A DNA stretch of 64,000 nt from Euborellia annulipes (lineage: Eukaryota; Arthropoda; Insecta; Dermaptera; Anisolabididae): contig JAKCPI010014840.1 in NCBI GenBank assembly GCA_023213315.1, positions 1-64,000 of the forward strand, in the 5' to 3' direction. The notes below the pieces were generated by a model, which saw nothing but the letters and a program-made list of their open reading frames with translations, was not told the DNA's origin and did not search any database. Positions 54,027 to 64,000 of this stretch are shown here, piece after piece. A program made the position numbers and the translations under genes. The first letter of the stretch is position 1; every line of letters starts with the position of its first letter.

Positions 54027-54832
54027 TTAAGGTTGTTCGGACATTAAGGCACTTTAATATATTAAAAGCTAATTTTTTTATATGTTATTAATCACTATCA
54101 AATACGTATAAAATGAAATTTTGAAGCAGATCTGACACAGGGTTATCGTGTAATTAATTTTTAAAAAATTGAAATTTAACATGTAGCCTATGGGGAATAA
54201 CGACGAAATGCACACATATCGATTTATGTAGCCACTTCTGTAATAGATAACAAAAAAAAAAAACTTACATTTTATTAATTCACTTCCGAGGAATAGTTAA
54301 ACATAAAATCAAAGATTTCTGCCGACGGCTTTTAAAGATATTTTAACAAGAAAGTCAAAAAATTCTCCAGAAAATGATAGTCGGCAATATTTAAAAAATA
54401 AGGAAGTCATCTGAGAGTCAGACCAGCCCGGCAACGTCGCATAACACAAGTGTCTTATCTCTATGTCAGTTACACTTTTTTTTCAATTTTACGATATTTT
54501 TTTTCGCAAATCGTCCATTGTGTTTTAGCTGATTTGCATTGATCATTGTTATATGATAAATAAAATAAAATTGAACGCGTTTACAAGATCTAAAATAGAT
54601 CAGCTTTGATAATGCGAATGTTGCCAGTCTATATTATGCAAAGAACTACTTGAGTCAAAAGTCATTCATTTATTCTTTTTGGTAATTAAATTATTAACTT
54701 AATCCAATTATAAACTATGATAGGTCACGACTAAATTATAATAAAGAATTTAGGCATTCAAATTTTTAATTTTATTAAAAAAGAAATTTAGATTCTATAA
54801 TGACTTACGGGATACTATCCGAACAATCTTAA
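54027..54832 (+). mobile_element. Non-autonomous DNA element, copy 2 (TTAAGGTTGTTCGG ends)
   Basis: The left end TTAAGGTTGTTCGGAC and the right end CTATCCGAACAATCTTAA are inverted. The interior matches 31875-32661 in the same orientation. It keeps the complete right end (ATCCGAAC), where copy 1 has lost one base. Confidence 0.85.
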
Positions 54833-55430
54833 GAATAATTTTAAATTGAACTTATTAAAAAACCGACTCTGAACAGACACCAATTAAAATTTTAAAGTAA
54901 CTTCTAAATATTGTTATAATCATTTTTTCAAAAAACTAAGTTTTCCAATAAAAGTGAATAACCATTAATCAAGTGACAAACAATAAGGTTTAAAGTAAGT
55001 AAGTTTCATGATTTTGATTTTATAAATAAAAAAAAAATAAATTATTTTTAGCTTCTAATTGACAAGATAAGATTAAAATGGATCAAATTTCTTTTCTTTT
55101 CATATAGAATAATATCAAGAAGACTCTTTTTTCTTTCTTTTTCAATATCAATTCAAAAAGAGATTATCTCACACACTGACGTCAAGTTTGATAATATAAA
55201 AAAAATTTTATTATTTTTTTTTTATATAATCAAAGATGAATAGGTATAAAAAAATCCAAAATCCCCTGGGATTATTTTATCTGGCATTTCATAACAATAG
55301 GAACAAAATTTATGTCAAAAAAAAAAAAATTCGATAAAATGAGTATGATAATAATAGACTAATATCAGTAAAAAATTATCTCTATTCTTTCTTAAATATT
55401 AAAAAAGCTGTAAAATGCATTTAATAACTC
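54833..55430. other. Non-coding AT-rich DNA
   Basis: Nothing recognised. Confidence 0.5.
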
Positions 55431-55494
55431 CTTCCCAATTTACTATGAAAATTTAAATTTCTGAGTCTATTAGGACCAGAAGCTGCAGCTAGGA

Positions 55495-55990
55495 TTAAGT
55501 CGCAATTTCACCAATAAAACTCTTCTAATATCACGAGACCATCCTCAGGTGTCAGTTTCCATATGCCTAATAATGATCCAATAAATTTAGAACCTTTGCG
55601 ATATTTTGGGAATTTTTTGGAGAAGACGCCACCCACTCTTGAAGCTTTCGCTTTTATTCTAAAAGTTAGGGAAATGCAGGCAGCCAAGGATGAAATAAAA
55701 CACATTTTATTTCATTTTTATTCATTTCGACCGTGAGGCCGAGATTAGTGTCTTAAATTATAAATCGATAATATGTAGAACCTATAACATTTTTTAGGTA
55801 AAAAATTAATTATTGCCTTGATCAGAGCACTAATAAAATTAGCATACATACCGAAAATATAGGCACAAATACTTAGGGAACAATTAATTTGACGTTGTGA
55901 AACTTATTTCGTCCTGAAGAAGGTCGCGATTATCGATCGAAACATCGATGAATAAAAACTAAATAAAAGAAGCTTTTATTTCATCATTGA
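55495..55990. repeat. Cluster of Penelope-type terminal sequences
   Basis: Three motif-like spots lie here. On the minus strand, CTGAGGATGGTCTCGTGAT...GTGAAATTG (55505-55549) and CTCGGCCTCACGGTCGAAAT (about 55724-55745). On the plus strand, CTGAAGAAGGTCGCGATTAT then CGATCGAAACATCGATGAAT (55914-55950). The last is followed by AAAAACTAAATAAAAGAAGC, a plausible retroelement 3' end. Confidence 0.55.
55914..55943 (+). ncRNA. Hammerhead-like motif
   Basis: CTGAAGA, then a GGTCG...CGATC stem with a 7-nt loop, then GAAAC. As elsewhere there is one extra base between the box and the stem. No cleavage-site stem was verified. Confidence 0.4.
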
Positions 55991-56094
55991 CTGTCTACAT
56001 TTTTGAGACACCTCAATTTGCAAATAAAACTGCCAAAAAGAATCTAAGCCTATCATTATTTATTTTTTAAAATATCTAAAAGCCCAAGACCCGT

Positions 56095-56255
56095 GGCTCA
56101 GAGAGAAGACACTTGCTTCTCGCGCCGGGGTTCCGAGTTCGCTTCCCGTCCCAAGCGAGAAAAATTTATTTCATTCGATTTGACTACAAATCATTTTAAA
56201 TAAATAGGGATGGGGTCTAAATGGCCTTAGATGCCGAAAAAGACCTTAAAATATA
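56095..56255 (+). repeat. tRNA-derived SINE (family A), best full-length copy
   Basis: Head CCCGTGGCTCAGAGAGAAGA (A box) and GGTTCCGAGTTCGCTTCCCG (B box). Body TTGACTACAAATCATTTTAA, then GGGGTCTAAATGGCCTTAGA, then the terminal signature TGCCGAAAAAGACCTTAAA. An A/TA tail follows. It serves as the reference for the family, which has about a dozen pieces in the window. Confidence 0.88.
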
Positions 56256-56550
56256 TATATATATATATTTAAAATATTAACAGGATTATCACAAACAAGA
56301 TGCGAACGAAGGCATTTATCCACAAATAAATCGTATTTATTTTGAAAGTCGCTTAGTCACATTAGTTTTGGTTAGGATTAAATTAAAACTATCAACCGTA
56401 GGCTCCATTTATTAAAAATTTGAATTAAAAATACTGGATTATATGCTTCAAGGATTTATTAAAAAATTAACATTTTTAACACTTAATTTTGAAGTCTCTT
56501 CTGATGATCAACAGGAGTGTCAAATGCTCTTATTTTTTTTTTTTTAAACA

Positions 56551-56796
56551 CTCACACTTTTTTCCCACTCATACTCACATGCACACAGTCTTTTCGGCAA
56601 CTTAGACCATATAAGGCTTTATACGGTAACCGTTATGAATATATATATATATATATATTTGGGGTCCAGGCATTCTTATTTAAGCCATTTGGTATCCAAA
56701 TGGCTTAAATAAAATCATCGGACTGCCTGGGATCCGAACCCGCAACCCTTGATATACAAGGCTAGCACGCTAACCCCTATACCAAGCCCGATGGCA
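56551..56796 (-). repeat. tRNA-derived SINE (family B), near full length
   Basis: Minus-strand head with GGTATAGGGGTTAGCGTGCT and GGGTTGCGGGTTCGGATCCC, the internal palindrome AGCCATTTGGATACCAAATG, then the TGCCTGGACCCC and TTGCCGAAAAGACTGTGTGC tail. Confidence 0.85.
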
Positions 56797-57693
56797 ATGC
56801 GCTTAAATGATGAACGTGTTAATTTTAATCAATCTTTAAATTTTTATATACTGATATGAGATATTTATACAAATTTGTTTTAAAATAAAATTTAAACTGC
56901 CTGTTTCTTAATTAAAATTTCATTTGTTTATACTTTTTAAATGTGCTCATTTTTGTATTTGTCCTTTTTTTCAGTGAACGTTGCGTGGGATAACGGGGGG
57001 GGGGGGGGGGTGCTTTCTGAATACGCCCCTGGACGTCCATCCATATATGTATTTATACGTCAAACCCTTTGGTTGTGACAGCCACTGAAGGCTAGATATT
57101 TATTACCAAATAATAATTATTATGCTCGGTTATAGAATATAAATTTATTAAAACCCTGGATAAAAAACACATTCAATATAAAATAACTATATTGAAATAT
57201 TTTCATTCTATATACGCTATTTTTTTTTTCTGTTTGATTTGAAAAATGTTATAATTATGCTTTCTAAAAATATATAATCCTTTCTTAAAAGAATTTATCA
57301 CACAACTCTGTGCTGGCGTATTTATAGATTTATGTTAACGAAATATTTTCTTTATAATAGTTTAACAGGAGCATCACCAAAATAATTACGATTTCTTTAT
57401 GTTGTTAGAGTGTAGTTTATTATTTTTTTTTCCTCCCCTTTTTAAATGACTGTTAGAAATTCTTTATTTTTAACAAATTAAAAGTGTTTCAATGAATGTC
57501 AAACATGAGAGAAAAAGAGAAAATTTTGTCTGTAGAACAAACAACTTGAAGAACACGGTATATAAAAGAGAGAGAGGAGAAATCATTAAAAAAAAGTTTG
57601 GGGGAAAAGTTTGAATGACTAAAGACACGCAAAGTTCTAAAAAAAGGGAATGGGGCGATAGGTGAGGGTAGGGGAGGGGGGGGGGAGGGAGTG
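56797..57693. other. Non-coding AT-rich DNA with G runs
   Basis: No gene. G runs near 56994-57010 and 57671-57686. Confidence 0.5.
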
Positions 57694-58752
57694 CTTCGGA
57701 ATGAAATTACCTATTTAACTCCATTGCTTTATTAAACATCCAAGTAATAAATTACAGGAAGTCAAAAAAAAAAAAAAAACTTTATATTTTCTTCTAATCA
57801 TCATTATCGTTTATTTTAAATTTAAATTTCATTCGTGAATCAATCGACTAAATGAATAAAATAGAGAAAAAAAAGAGGAGACAAAACGTTTTGTTTCGTT
57901 TCGTTTGTCTTAAATGAACAACTAGAATTTATTTATTTTTTTTTTTTTAACACTTTTTCATTCACACACACATACACAGTCTTTTCGGCATCTAAGGCCA
58001 TATAAGACTTTTTACGATAACCTTTATTATGAATATATATATCTTGGGGTCCAGGCATTCTTATTTAAGTCAATAGATTAAATTAATTTGAAATATTTTC
58101 TTTACCTGGCTTCCTGGAGGATAAACCCCCCCCCCCTCCCTCCCCCGCTGAGTTGATTCGCAGCGTAAAGTGCACTTAAACTATTTCCATGTAAAGTTTT
58201 ATTGATATAATTTTTATTTGAAATTCCTCTTCGGAATGAAATTACCTATTTAACTCCATTGCTTTATTAAACATCCAAGTAATAAATTACAGGAAGTCAA
58301 AAAAAAAAAAAAACTTTATATTTTCTTCTAATCATCATTATCGTTTATTTTAAATTTAAATTTCATTCGTGAATCAATCGACTAAATGAATAAAATAGAG
58401 AAAAAAAGAGGAGACAAAACGTTTTGTTTCGTTTCGTTTGTCTTAAATGAGCAACTAGAATTTATTTATTTTTTTTTTTTTTAACACTTTTTCATTCACA
58501 CACACATACACAGTCTTTTCGGCATCTAAGGCCATATAAGACTTTTTACGATAACCTTTATTATGAATATATATATCTTGGGGTCCAGGCATTCTTATTT
58601 AAGTCAATAGATTAAATTAATTTGAAATATTTTCTTTACCTGGCTTCCTGGAGGATAAACCCCCCCCCCCCTCCCTCCCCCCGCTGAGTTGATTCGCAGC
58701 GTAAAGTGCACTTAAACTATTTCCATGTAAAGTTTTATTGATATAATTTTTA
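57694..58752 (+). repeat. 0.53-kb tandem duplication
   Basis: Unit 1 (57694-58215) and unit 2 (58229-58752) are almost identical. Differences are lengths of A, T and C runs and a single base (AAATGAACAACTAG versus AAATGAGCAACTAG). Each unit contains a SINE B tail (TTCGGCATCTAAGGCCATAT, GGGGTCCAGGCATTC). Period about 535 bp. Either a very recent duplication or a haplotype/assembly duplication. Confidence 0.93.
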
Positions 58753-58754
58753 AA

Positions 58755-58970
58755 AACTATCTACAAAATAATTGATTTTTGAATTTTAATCAAAATCGTT
58801 AGAGCGAATTTTGAAAAATTGATAAAAAACTGAAAAAATACATCAATAAAGTACTAGTACCCTTTGGCTGATATGATTGAAATTCCTTGAAATACTTGCG
58901 ACAAGTCTTGGCTTAAGTATAAAATTTGAGTACCGAGAGTTTTTTCGTTTTTGAGTAATTCCCATTAACC
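58755..58970 (-). mobile_element. HP-family repeat, diverged middle fragment
   Basis: AATTGATTTTTGAATTTTAA, AAAATCGTTAGAGCGAATTT and AAGTACTAGTACCCTTTGGC match the body. Both hairpins are missing. Confidence 0.7.
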
Positions 58971-59344
58971 CACATTTTTTTATATTTACTTGAAATTAAT
59001 TTAATTTATTGTGAAAAAATCTTAAATTTCAAGAAGATCGATTCCAGTTAAAATATCAAAACATAATGTTTATGTAAATTTCTCTGAAAGAGATTTTATT
59101 GCTTTTAAATGCCTGTTTTATTGCTTTTCTTGAAATTGCCATTAAAAGGAGGCGATTCCCTTTTAGCTTGAATTTGACGTCATTTTCACAATCATTTGAA
59201 TGAATTTCAACTGAAATATCAAAAAGTGTGAATTAAATTAAATAACTCAATAAGGAAAGAACTCTCGATACTTACATTTTACACTTTAGCCAAGAATTCA
59301 TGCCCCAAGCATGGGCAGGAATTTCATTCCAATCTACCAAATAG
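58971..59344. other. Non-coding AT-rich DNA
   Basis: No gene or clear repeat, although it sits between two HP fragments. Confidence 0.45.
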
Positions 59345-59816
59345 TACTTTACTGATGTATTTTTTTAATTTTTCTCACAATTGGCTTTAACGATTTTGTT
59401 TAAAATTTATAAATAAATTATTTTTTTATGATGAAAATGTAGGCCTATATTCTTATTTTGTAGACAAAATTGTTTGAAGCCCACTTTACTTTTGTACCGG
59501 TACTTCATAGGAAAAGTAGAAGGCATGTTAACAAAATATAATGTATGCATTTAAATTGTATATCTTGAATTCTAAAATATTGCCGGAAACTAATTATATA
59601 TTGACACAAAAAATCTCGTGTGTCAAGCACAGAACACAACTTTCAATTGCCGTTGTTCCAATTGTAAGAGAAAGTTGTGTGCAGTGCGATCAGTCACTAC
59701 AGATTTTTTTTGAAAAAAAAAAAAAAAAAAAAAAATATACCGGTATATATAAAAGAAGATGCGTTATTCTTTCTCTCTCTATATTTTATCATATAAATAG
59801 AGGTAAGAGAAAGTAA
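59345..59816 (+). mobile_element. HP-family repeat, diverged 3' half plus a solitary end
   Basis: The body from TACTTTACTGATGTATTTTT leads to the long hairpin at about 59606-59710 (AATCTCGTGTGTCAAGCACA / GTGCGATCAGTCACTACAG), which is eroded. After a poly-A run, a short end in the opposite orientation (GAGGTAAGAGAAAGTA, about 59800-59815) follows a TA-rich hairpin. Confidence 0.75.
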
Positions 59817-61470
59817 AAAAGCCGATTCATTTTTTCTCATACAGCTAGCGGATGTTTGAAAATAATTCTCTCGTTAGTTTTTTTTTTTTTTTTTTGATGA
59901 TAACAATCAGGGAATTATTGAACATTTTAAGCTAATATTCTTATATTAATAATATGATTCTGGTGCGTCATAATAAATTATAGATATTCAAAATGGACAT
60001 TGATCGATTAGCTAGATAATTTTTTATAAGGGTATTTTTACCTAGTTAAAGATTCGCAAATATTTAATAATCTTAATAAATAAATAATTATATTATCTGT
60101 AAAATAATTTTAATGATTATGTATGAATTGTAGATTGCCTGCTGAAAAATATTCTGGATCACTATTTGGATTTTTTAAATTTCTTTTATTGAAAAAACAT
60201 AGATATATTTACATACATACGCACCCACATACCATTATATATATTTGAGAAATAATCCAGCTCTACAAGACTTAAGTTAAATATTTTGGGAAGCTGCTTG
60301 AAATAAATTACGATATTTAATTGCCTGTTTATAGACAACCATTTTAACAGATTTGTGTTTAGGCTGCATACACACAGGCGCAAGTCTAAAAAATGCTGAT
60401 TGCTTTAATTTCTTTAAAGCTTATAGAAAATAATTTTTTAAAGACAACAGAAACGTTACAAAAATAAATTCTAACATATTAGATAACTCGTACTCCTTTC
60501 AACATGTCTTTTCTAAAAAATATCAATGCACTTTTTTATAAAGATTTAAAACAACAACAAAAAAGTTGCAAGCTAATTTTTAGTGATTTTTTTTTTAAGT
60601 CTAATCTCATGACTGATTTTCCCTTTAAAAAGTGAATAATGTTTTGACATTGAGTTTACCGAAAAAGAAAATAAACTCAGGAAATAAATAACATAGCTTT
60701 AGTTTAACTAAAAAAAATACACAGACAATTTTTTTTTAAGACAAAATGTTCTTGTTTGAACAAGTAAAGAGAGAGAGAAAGTATTGATCTTGTTATTTCA
60801 AAAATGTATTTTCATTAATATAAAATGACAAGGAGTGAAAGAAGGGCGTTTTATTTTTCTAAGTAATGAAGAAAATGGAGATGATGATGATGATGATGAT
60901 GTTTCTATTTCTGTTTGTAGAAAGGGTATAAGTAAGGTTATATGTAAACCAGAGAGCACTTTGAATATTAATTCATACTGCGGTGATGAAAACCATCTAA
61001 ATATTCATTGACACCGGAATTTATATTTTATAATAATTAAAATAAAAAAAATAAATAAATAAATAAAACCAAGAGTTTCACCATTAAAGAAATTATTATT
61101 CCTCAAGATGAATTAATAAAAATTTAAAATGTTTACAAATAATTGATTGTATTGTTTTATTAAATAACAATCATAACCTACGATACTTGATAAAATAATG
61201 CAAGGGAATAAACAAAAACCTCGTGAGTTACTAAATTTGGACGAGTTATAAAATAATTTCTTGAAGGAGCATTGTTATGTATTGGAGAAGCCCTTGACGA
61301 AAGTCGTGCAATCCTTTGATAACATACACATGCGCCCAATATGAGCGACGTATTATTGTCAGGACAATCTTCATACTGAAGAGTAGAAAGAGCAAGGGAG
61401 ATTTAAATAAATAGTGTAAAAGCACAAAAAATGGCGTCTAAGAGCAGAGAAAACCAACTCCTCACATGTT
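59817..61470. other. Non-coding AT-rich DNA
   Basis: No gene supported. A (GAT)n tract lies at about 60879-60902 and an (AAAT)n tract near 61050-61066. Confidence 0.5.
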
Positions 61471-61621
61471 TTTGATCCTTAGCATAGTGGTAGAGTTCTT
61501 GCTTCTTGTGCTAGGGTTCGCCTCCCATCTGCTACGACAAAAATTTATTTTAATTGAATTGGAATATTGAATCCAGGAACCAGGTCTAGCCTTCGATACC
61601 CAAAAAGACCTTAAATGAAAA
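61471..61621 (+). repeat. tRNA-derived SINE (family A)
   Basis: Head CTTAGCATAGTGGTAGAGTT (A box), B-box-like TAGGGTTCGCCTCCCATCTG, body TTTAATTGAATTGGAATATT, tail GATACCCAAAAAGACCTTAA. Confidence 0.85.
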
Positions 61622-61689
61622 AAAAAATCATCTCAGAAATGGAGGAAAGATTTTTCCGCTCATCTTTATTTACTCTTTGAAATTCGGGA

Positions 61690-62205
61690 TCCCCGTTTAT
61701 TTACCCGAGGTGCTTAAGTGCACGAAGACACCCACCTCAAACCCAACCGGCCTCTGGCCGTAGCCATCTACCGGCACCCGGTGAATTTACATCATTTCCT
61801 ATCTCTAACTCCTCCTCCTGCGTTCGCTAGTGAACTAATCCTTATTACTGGTTCCACCCTGTTCCTTTTATCCAACCTCTTCTATGCTAGGGAAGATGTC
61901 CTAGTTGAGGAGGGACTCCCTCAGCACCGGCATGTAGCCTGCTCCTTTCGAAGAATGCATCACTGACTTGTGAGAGGGAACCTTCTTTACGTCCCTTTCA
62001 CAGGCCGGGATGCCACAGCAACTCCCTCTCCTCGTAGAGTTGTCTGGGGGCTATTGTGGTGAGATCCTATATTCCAATCCAGGGCCTGCTTGAGGATTTG
62101 TTTACATTAAATAAATATTTTTATTTAATGAAAAATCCCGCACGCCCAGGATGTGAACAGGGATCTTCTTTGTAGAGCTGACACCCTAGCTCACTACACT
62201 AGCGT
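61690..62205 (-). repeat. GC-rich region containing a SINE D-like repeat
   Basis: The most GC-rich long stretch outside the EXT1 exon. 61965-62050 (GAGAGGGAACCTTCTTTACG, GATGCCACAGCAACTCCCTC) resembles part of the SINE D copy at 19645-19848. 62140-62205 on the minus strand has a tRNA-like head (GTGTAGTGAGCTAGGGTGTC) and a weak B box. The 82-residue frame over 61718-61966 is proline- and leucine-rich, shows no domain I recognise, and has no supporting splice sites. Confidence 0.45.
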
Positions 62206-62226
62206 GTTCATATACAACCACATTAA

Positions 62227-62257
62227 CGTTTCGGCCTCTTATCAAGGCCATCATCAG
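62227..62257 (-). ncRNA. Hammerhead-like motif, best copy
   Basis: On the minus strand: CTGATGATGGCCTTGATAAG then AGGCCGAAACG. A 6-bp stem (GGCCTT / GAGGCC, one G-U) with a GATAA loop lies between CTGATGA and GAAAC. One base (T) is extra relative to the minimal hammerhead core. Typical of Penelope-like element termini. Confidence 0.5.
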
Positions 62258-62706
62258 AACCGACTCATGGGAATATCTACATTATCTCATATAAATACAA
62301 TAAAGACAAAAAATATAGACAGTAACAAATTAAAATAAAATAAATAAAGCGAGCGATTTAGTTCTTCGATGCCGGATGTATCAACGTTATTTGAATATTT
62401 TTCTTTCTCCTTGCGTGAGAGAGATAAATTTATCCGCAAGATCGATGTTATTGAAAGGGATAATCTCCACAACAAATACATTATTGTTTGTCTAAGGTTA
62501 AGGTCTCGAATTCTAACAGACAGCTTAGACAGCTACTCTCTCTCTCTTTCTCTCTCTTTCTCCTACTCCCCTTCTTCTCTCTCTCTCTCTCTCTTTTATG
62601 CATTATACATGAATTCAAGTCAAGTATAGTATGTATGCGCGCGCCACTGCAGCCCTCCAAACCACCCACACACAAACGTTGCGAAAATATTTGACCTCGT
62701 TTGTAT

Positions 62707-62739
<33 letters not shown>

Positions 62740-64000
62740 GGTGTGGGGGTGAATGGTTCACCAATTGCACACTCATCTATCTCTCTCCCACCCTTCCTTT
62801 TTCTTTCTTTTTTTTATTATTCTTTTCTTACTGATCTGATCAATGAATTTTCTATTTTGAGCTTCATTTAAACTTTTATTAATCTCTATCAAACAAATTA
62901 ACTAATTAATTTTCTTAATTTATTCAGTAGGTATTTGTGAGGGATTAAAATAAAAATTATTGCATATTTTTCTTCGTAATATTAGATTTATTTAAATAAA
63001 TATTTGCAATCCCAATTTATTATGTACCTACTTGTAATGTTTCCATTTAAATTTCTAATTTCCAACTAAAATTTATCAAATCATTTGCGAAATATAAATG
63101 AGTAAATTTTGTACTCATTAATTAACATTAATTGAAAATTCATCGAGAATTTCACAATTATTGATATTACTGTAAAAGGAAAAATTAACTTTCACCGGAA
63201 GATAAATTAATTTTGTAGCTACACCGCACTTTATTTTTTTACCCCATTTGAAATACTCATATTTCAAAGAGATGGTACAATTTTTATTAAACCATAATAA
63301 GTTAATTTTAAACTATTATCTATTTACCATTTTATAAGATAATTTCAAAACAAATTCCAATCTAGTTGGTTTATTATTCCCAAATGTTAGTTATTTCTAA
63401 TCTTTGGGTAATATTTTCTGAGAGCCTCAGGCTTAAACCCTGATTACGTCCCCACTCAGTAAAAATAATAGCAAGAATGAATCAAATTACACAAAAAAGA
63501 TATAAATTATTTTTGTATTTATTTGGGTATTTACCTTTAAGGGTATTAAATTACAATGTCCCTCATTTATCCCCTTTGAGTAATACAATAACAAATTAGA
63601 ATTTTGTATTTAGAAAAAAAAAAAAAAAAAAACGGAATATTTTTAATTTGGTTTATTATTTCAGAAATTCGAACATTCGATTCTCTATTGTCAGAAATGA
63701 CGAACATTGAATATTGAATAATTTTTAATATCATTTTGTTTGTTTGTTTGTTTGTGTGTCAGTTTACCTTCCGCCCTTTTGAAAACGTCGGGAAAATTAA
63801 TGAGCAAAGATTACATTTGGATTATGTGCAATAATCATTTTTCATCTACTCACAAATGGGGTGGTTTTAGGATTAATCCTAGAAATTTTTCCTTTTGATA
63901 AAAACAAAACCCAATCGGAATAAAAAAAAAAAAAAAAAAAATAACAAACTAGGACATACTCAAAAAAAAATGTCTACTTTTTTAAATCATTTAAAAATAA
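62258..64000. other. Non-coding AT-rich DNA with CT and GT microsatellites
   Basis: No gene. CT tracts at about 62537-62595, (GT)n at 62709-62738, TTTG repeats near 63738-63757. Overlapping short frames on both strands at 62369-62834 follow the CT/GT tracts. Confidence 0.5.

Noticed and set aside
55508..55705. 65-residue minus-strand frame as a gene
   Set aside because: It overlaps Penelope-type terminal motifs and has no recognisable domain.
61718..61966. 82-residue frame in a GC-rich region as a possible exon
   Set aside because: No recognised domain, no good splice borders, and the neighbouring sequence resembles SINE D. Left as a repeat candidate.

Overview
This is an AT-rich, intron- and transposon-dominated stretch of an animal nuclear genome, most likely an arthropod. 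I could not settle the species. The only host protein-coding sequence I can support is one 202-bp internal exon at 47415-47616 on the + strand, with clean AG/GT splice borders. It encodes 67 residues of the exostosin domain of EXT1 (Drosophila tout-velu type), the heparan-sulfate polymerase subunit. I found no second exon of the gene, so the simplest reading is that most of the window is two very long EXT1 introns: more than 47 kb upstream and more than 16 kb downstream.

Nearly everything else is mobile-element debris, often nested. The most abundant component is a family I do not recognise, called here the HP family. It is about 620-710 bp with a long hairpin of about 92 bp at one end (arms built on CTGGTGTGAC and CACAACTTTC) and a short TA-rich hairpin with ACTTTCTCTTACC arms at the other. 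Copies or pieces lie at 9120-9826, 24648-25950, 26897-27560, 30347-30620, 35203-35641, 42968-43080, 48545-49163, 50321-50684, 51414-52077, 52076-53122, 58755-58970 and 59345-59816.

Layout. 0.3-1.3 kb: large foldback with PIF/Harbinger-like coding remnants. 2.7-5.1 kb: small inverted-repeat MITEs and tRNA-derived SINEs. 5.5-7.3 kb: Penelope-like element pieces, including a 160-codon GIY-YIG endonuclease frame. 8.9-12.8 kb: two non-autonomous hAT elements with exact 8-bp target duplications, one carrying an HP copy, plus a 600-bp terminal-inverted-repeat element. 17.9-19.2 kb: a 1350-bp hAT-like element with CCGAAA-rich ends and an exact 8-bp duplication. 22.5-23.9 kb: stacked foldbacks. 24.6-27.6 kb: HP cluster. 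31.9-32.7 and 54.0-54.8 kb: two copies of one DNA element. 33.3-39.5 kb: a 5'-truncated Jockey/CR1-type LINE with an intact-looking 442-aa reverse transcriptase frame, whose 3' UTR is interrupted by another element. 40.8-41.4 kb: hAT-like element. 43.2-45.5 kb: foldback interrupted by a LINE 3' fragment (10-bp target duplication), a spaced duplication, and a deleted mariner. 46.6-50.3 kb: tRNA-like foldbacks around the EXT1 exon. 51.4-53.1 kb: tandem HP copies. 55.4-58.8 kb: Penelope-like termini, SINEs and a 0.53-kb tandem duplication. 59.3-62.3 kb: an HP piece, SINEs and a Penelope-like terminus.

There is no bacterial-type operon, CRISPR array or prophage. The other open frames I looked at are short, chance frames in AT-rich or repeat DNA.
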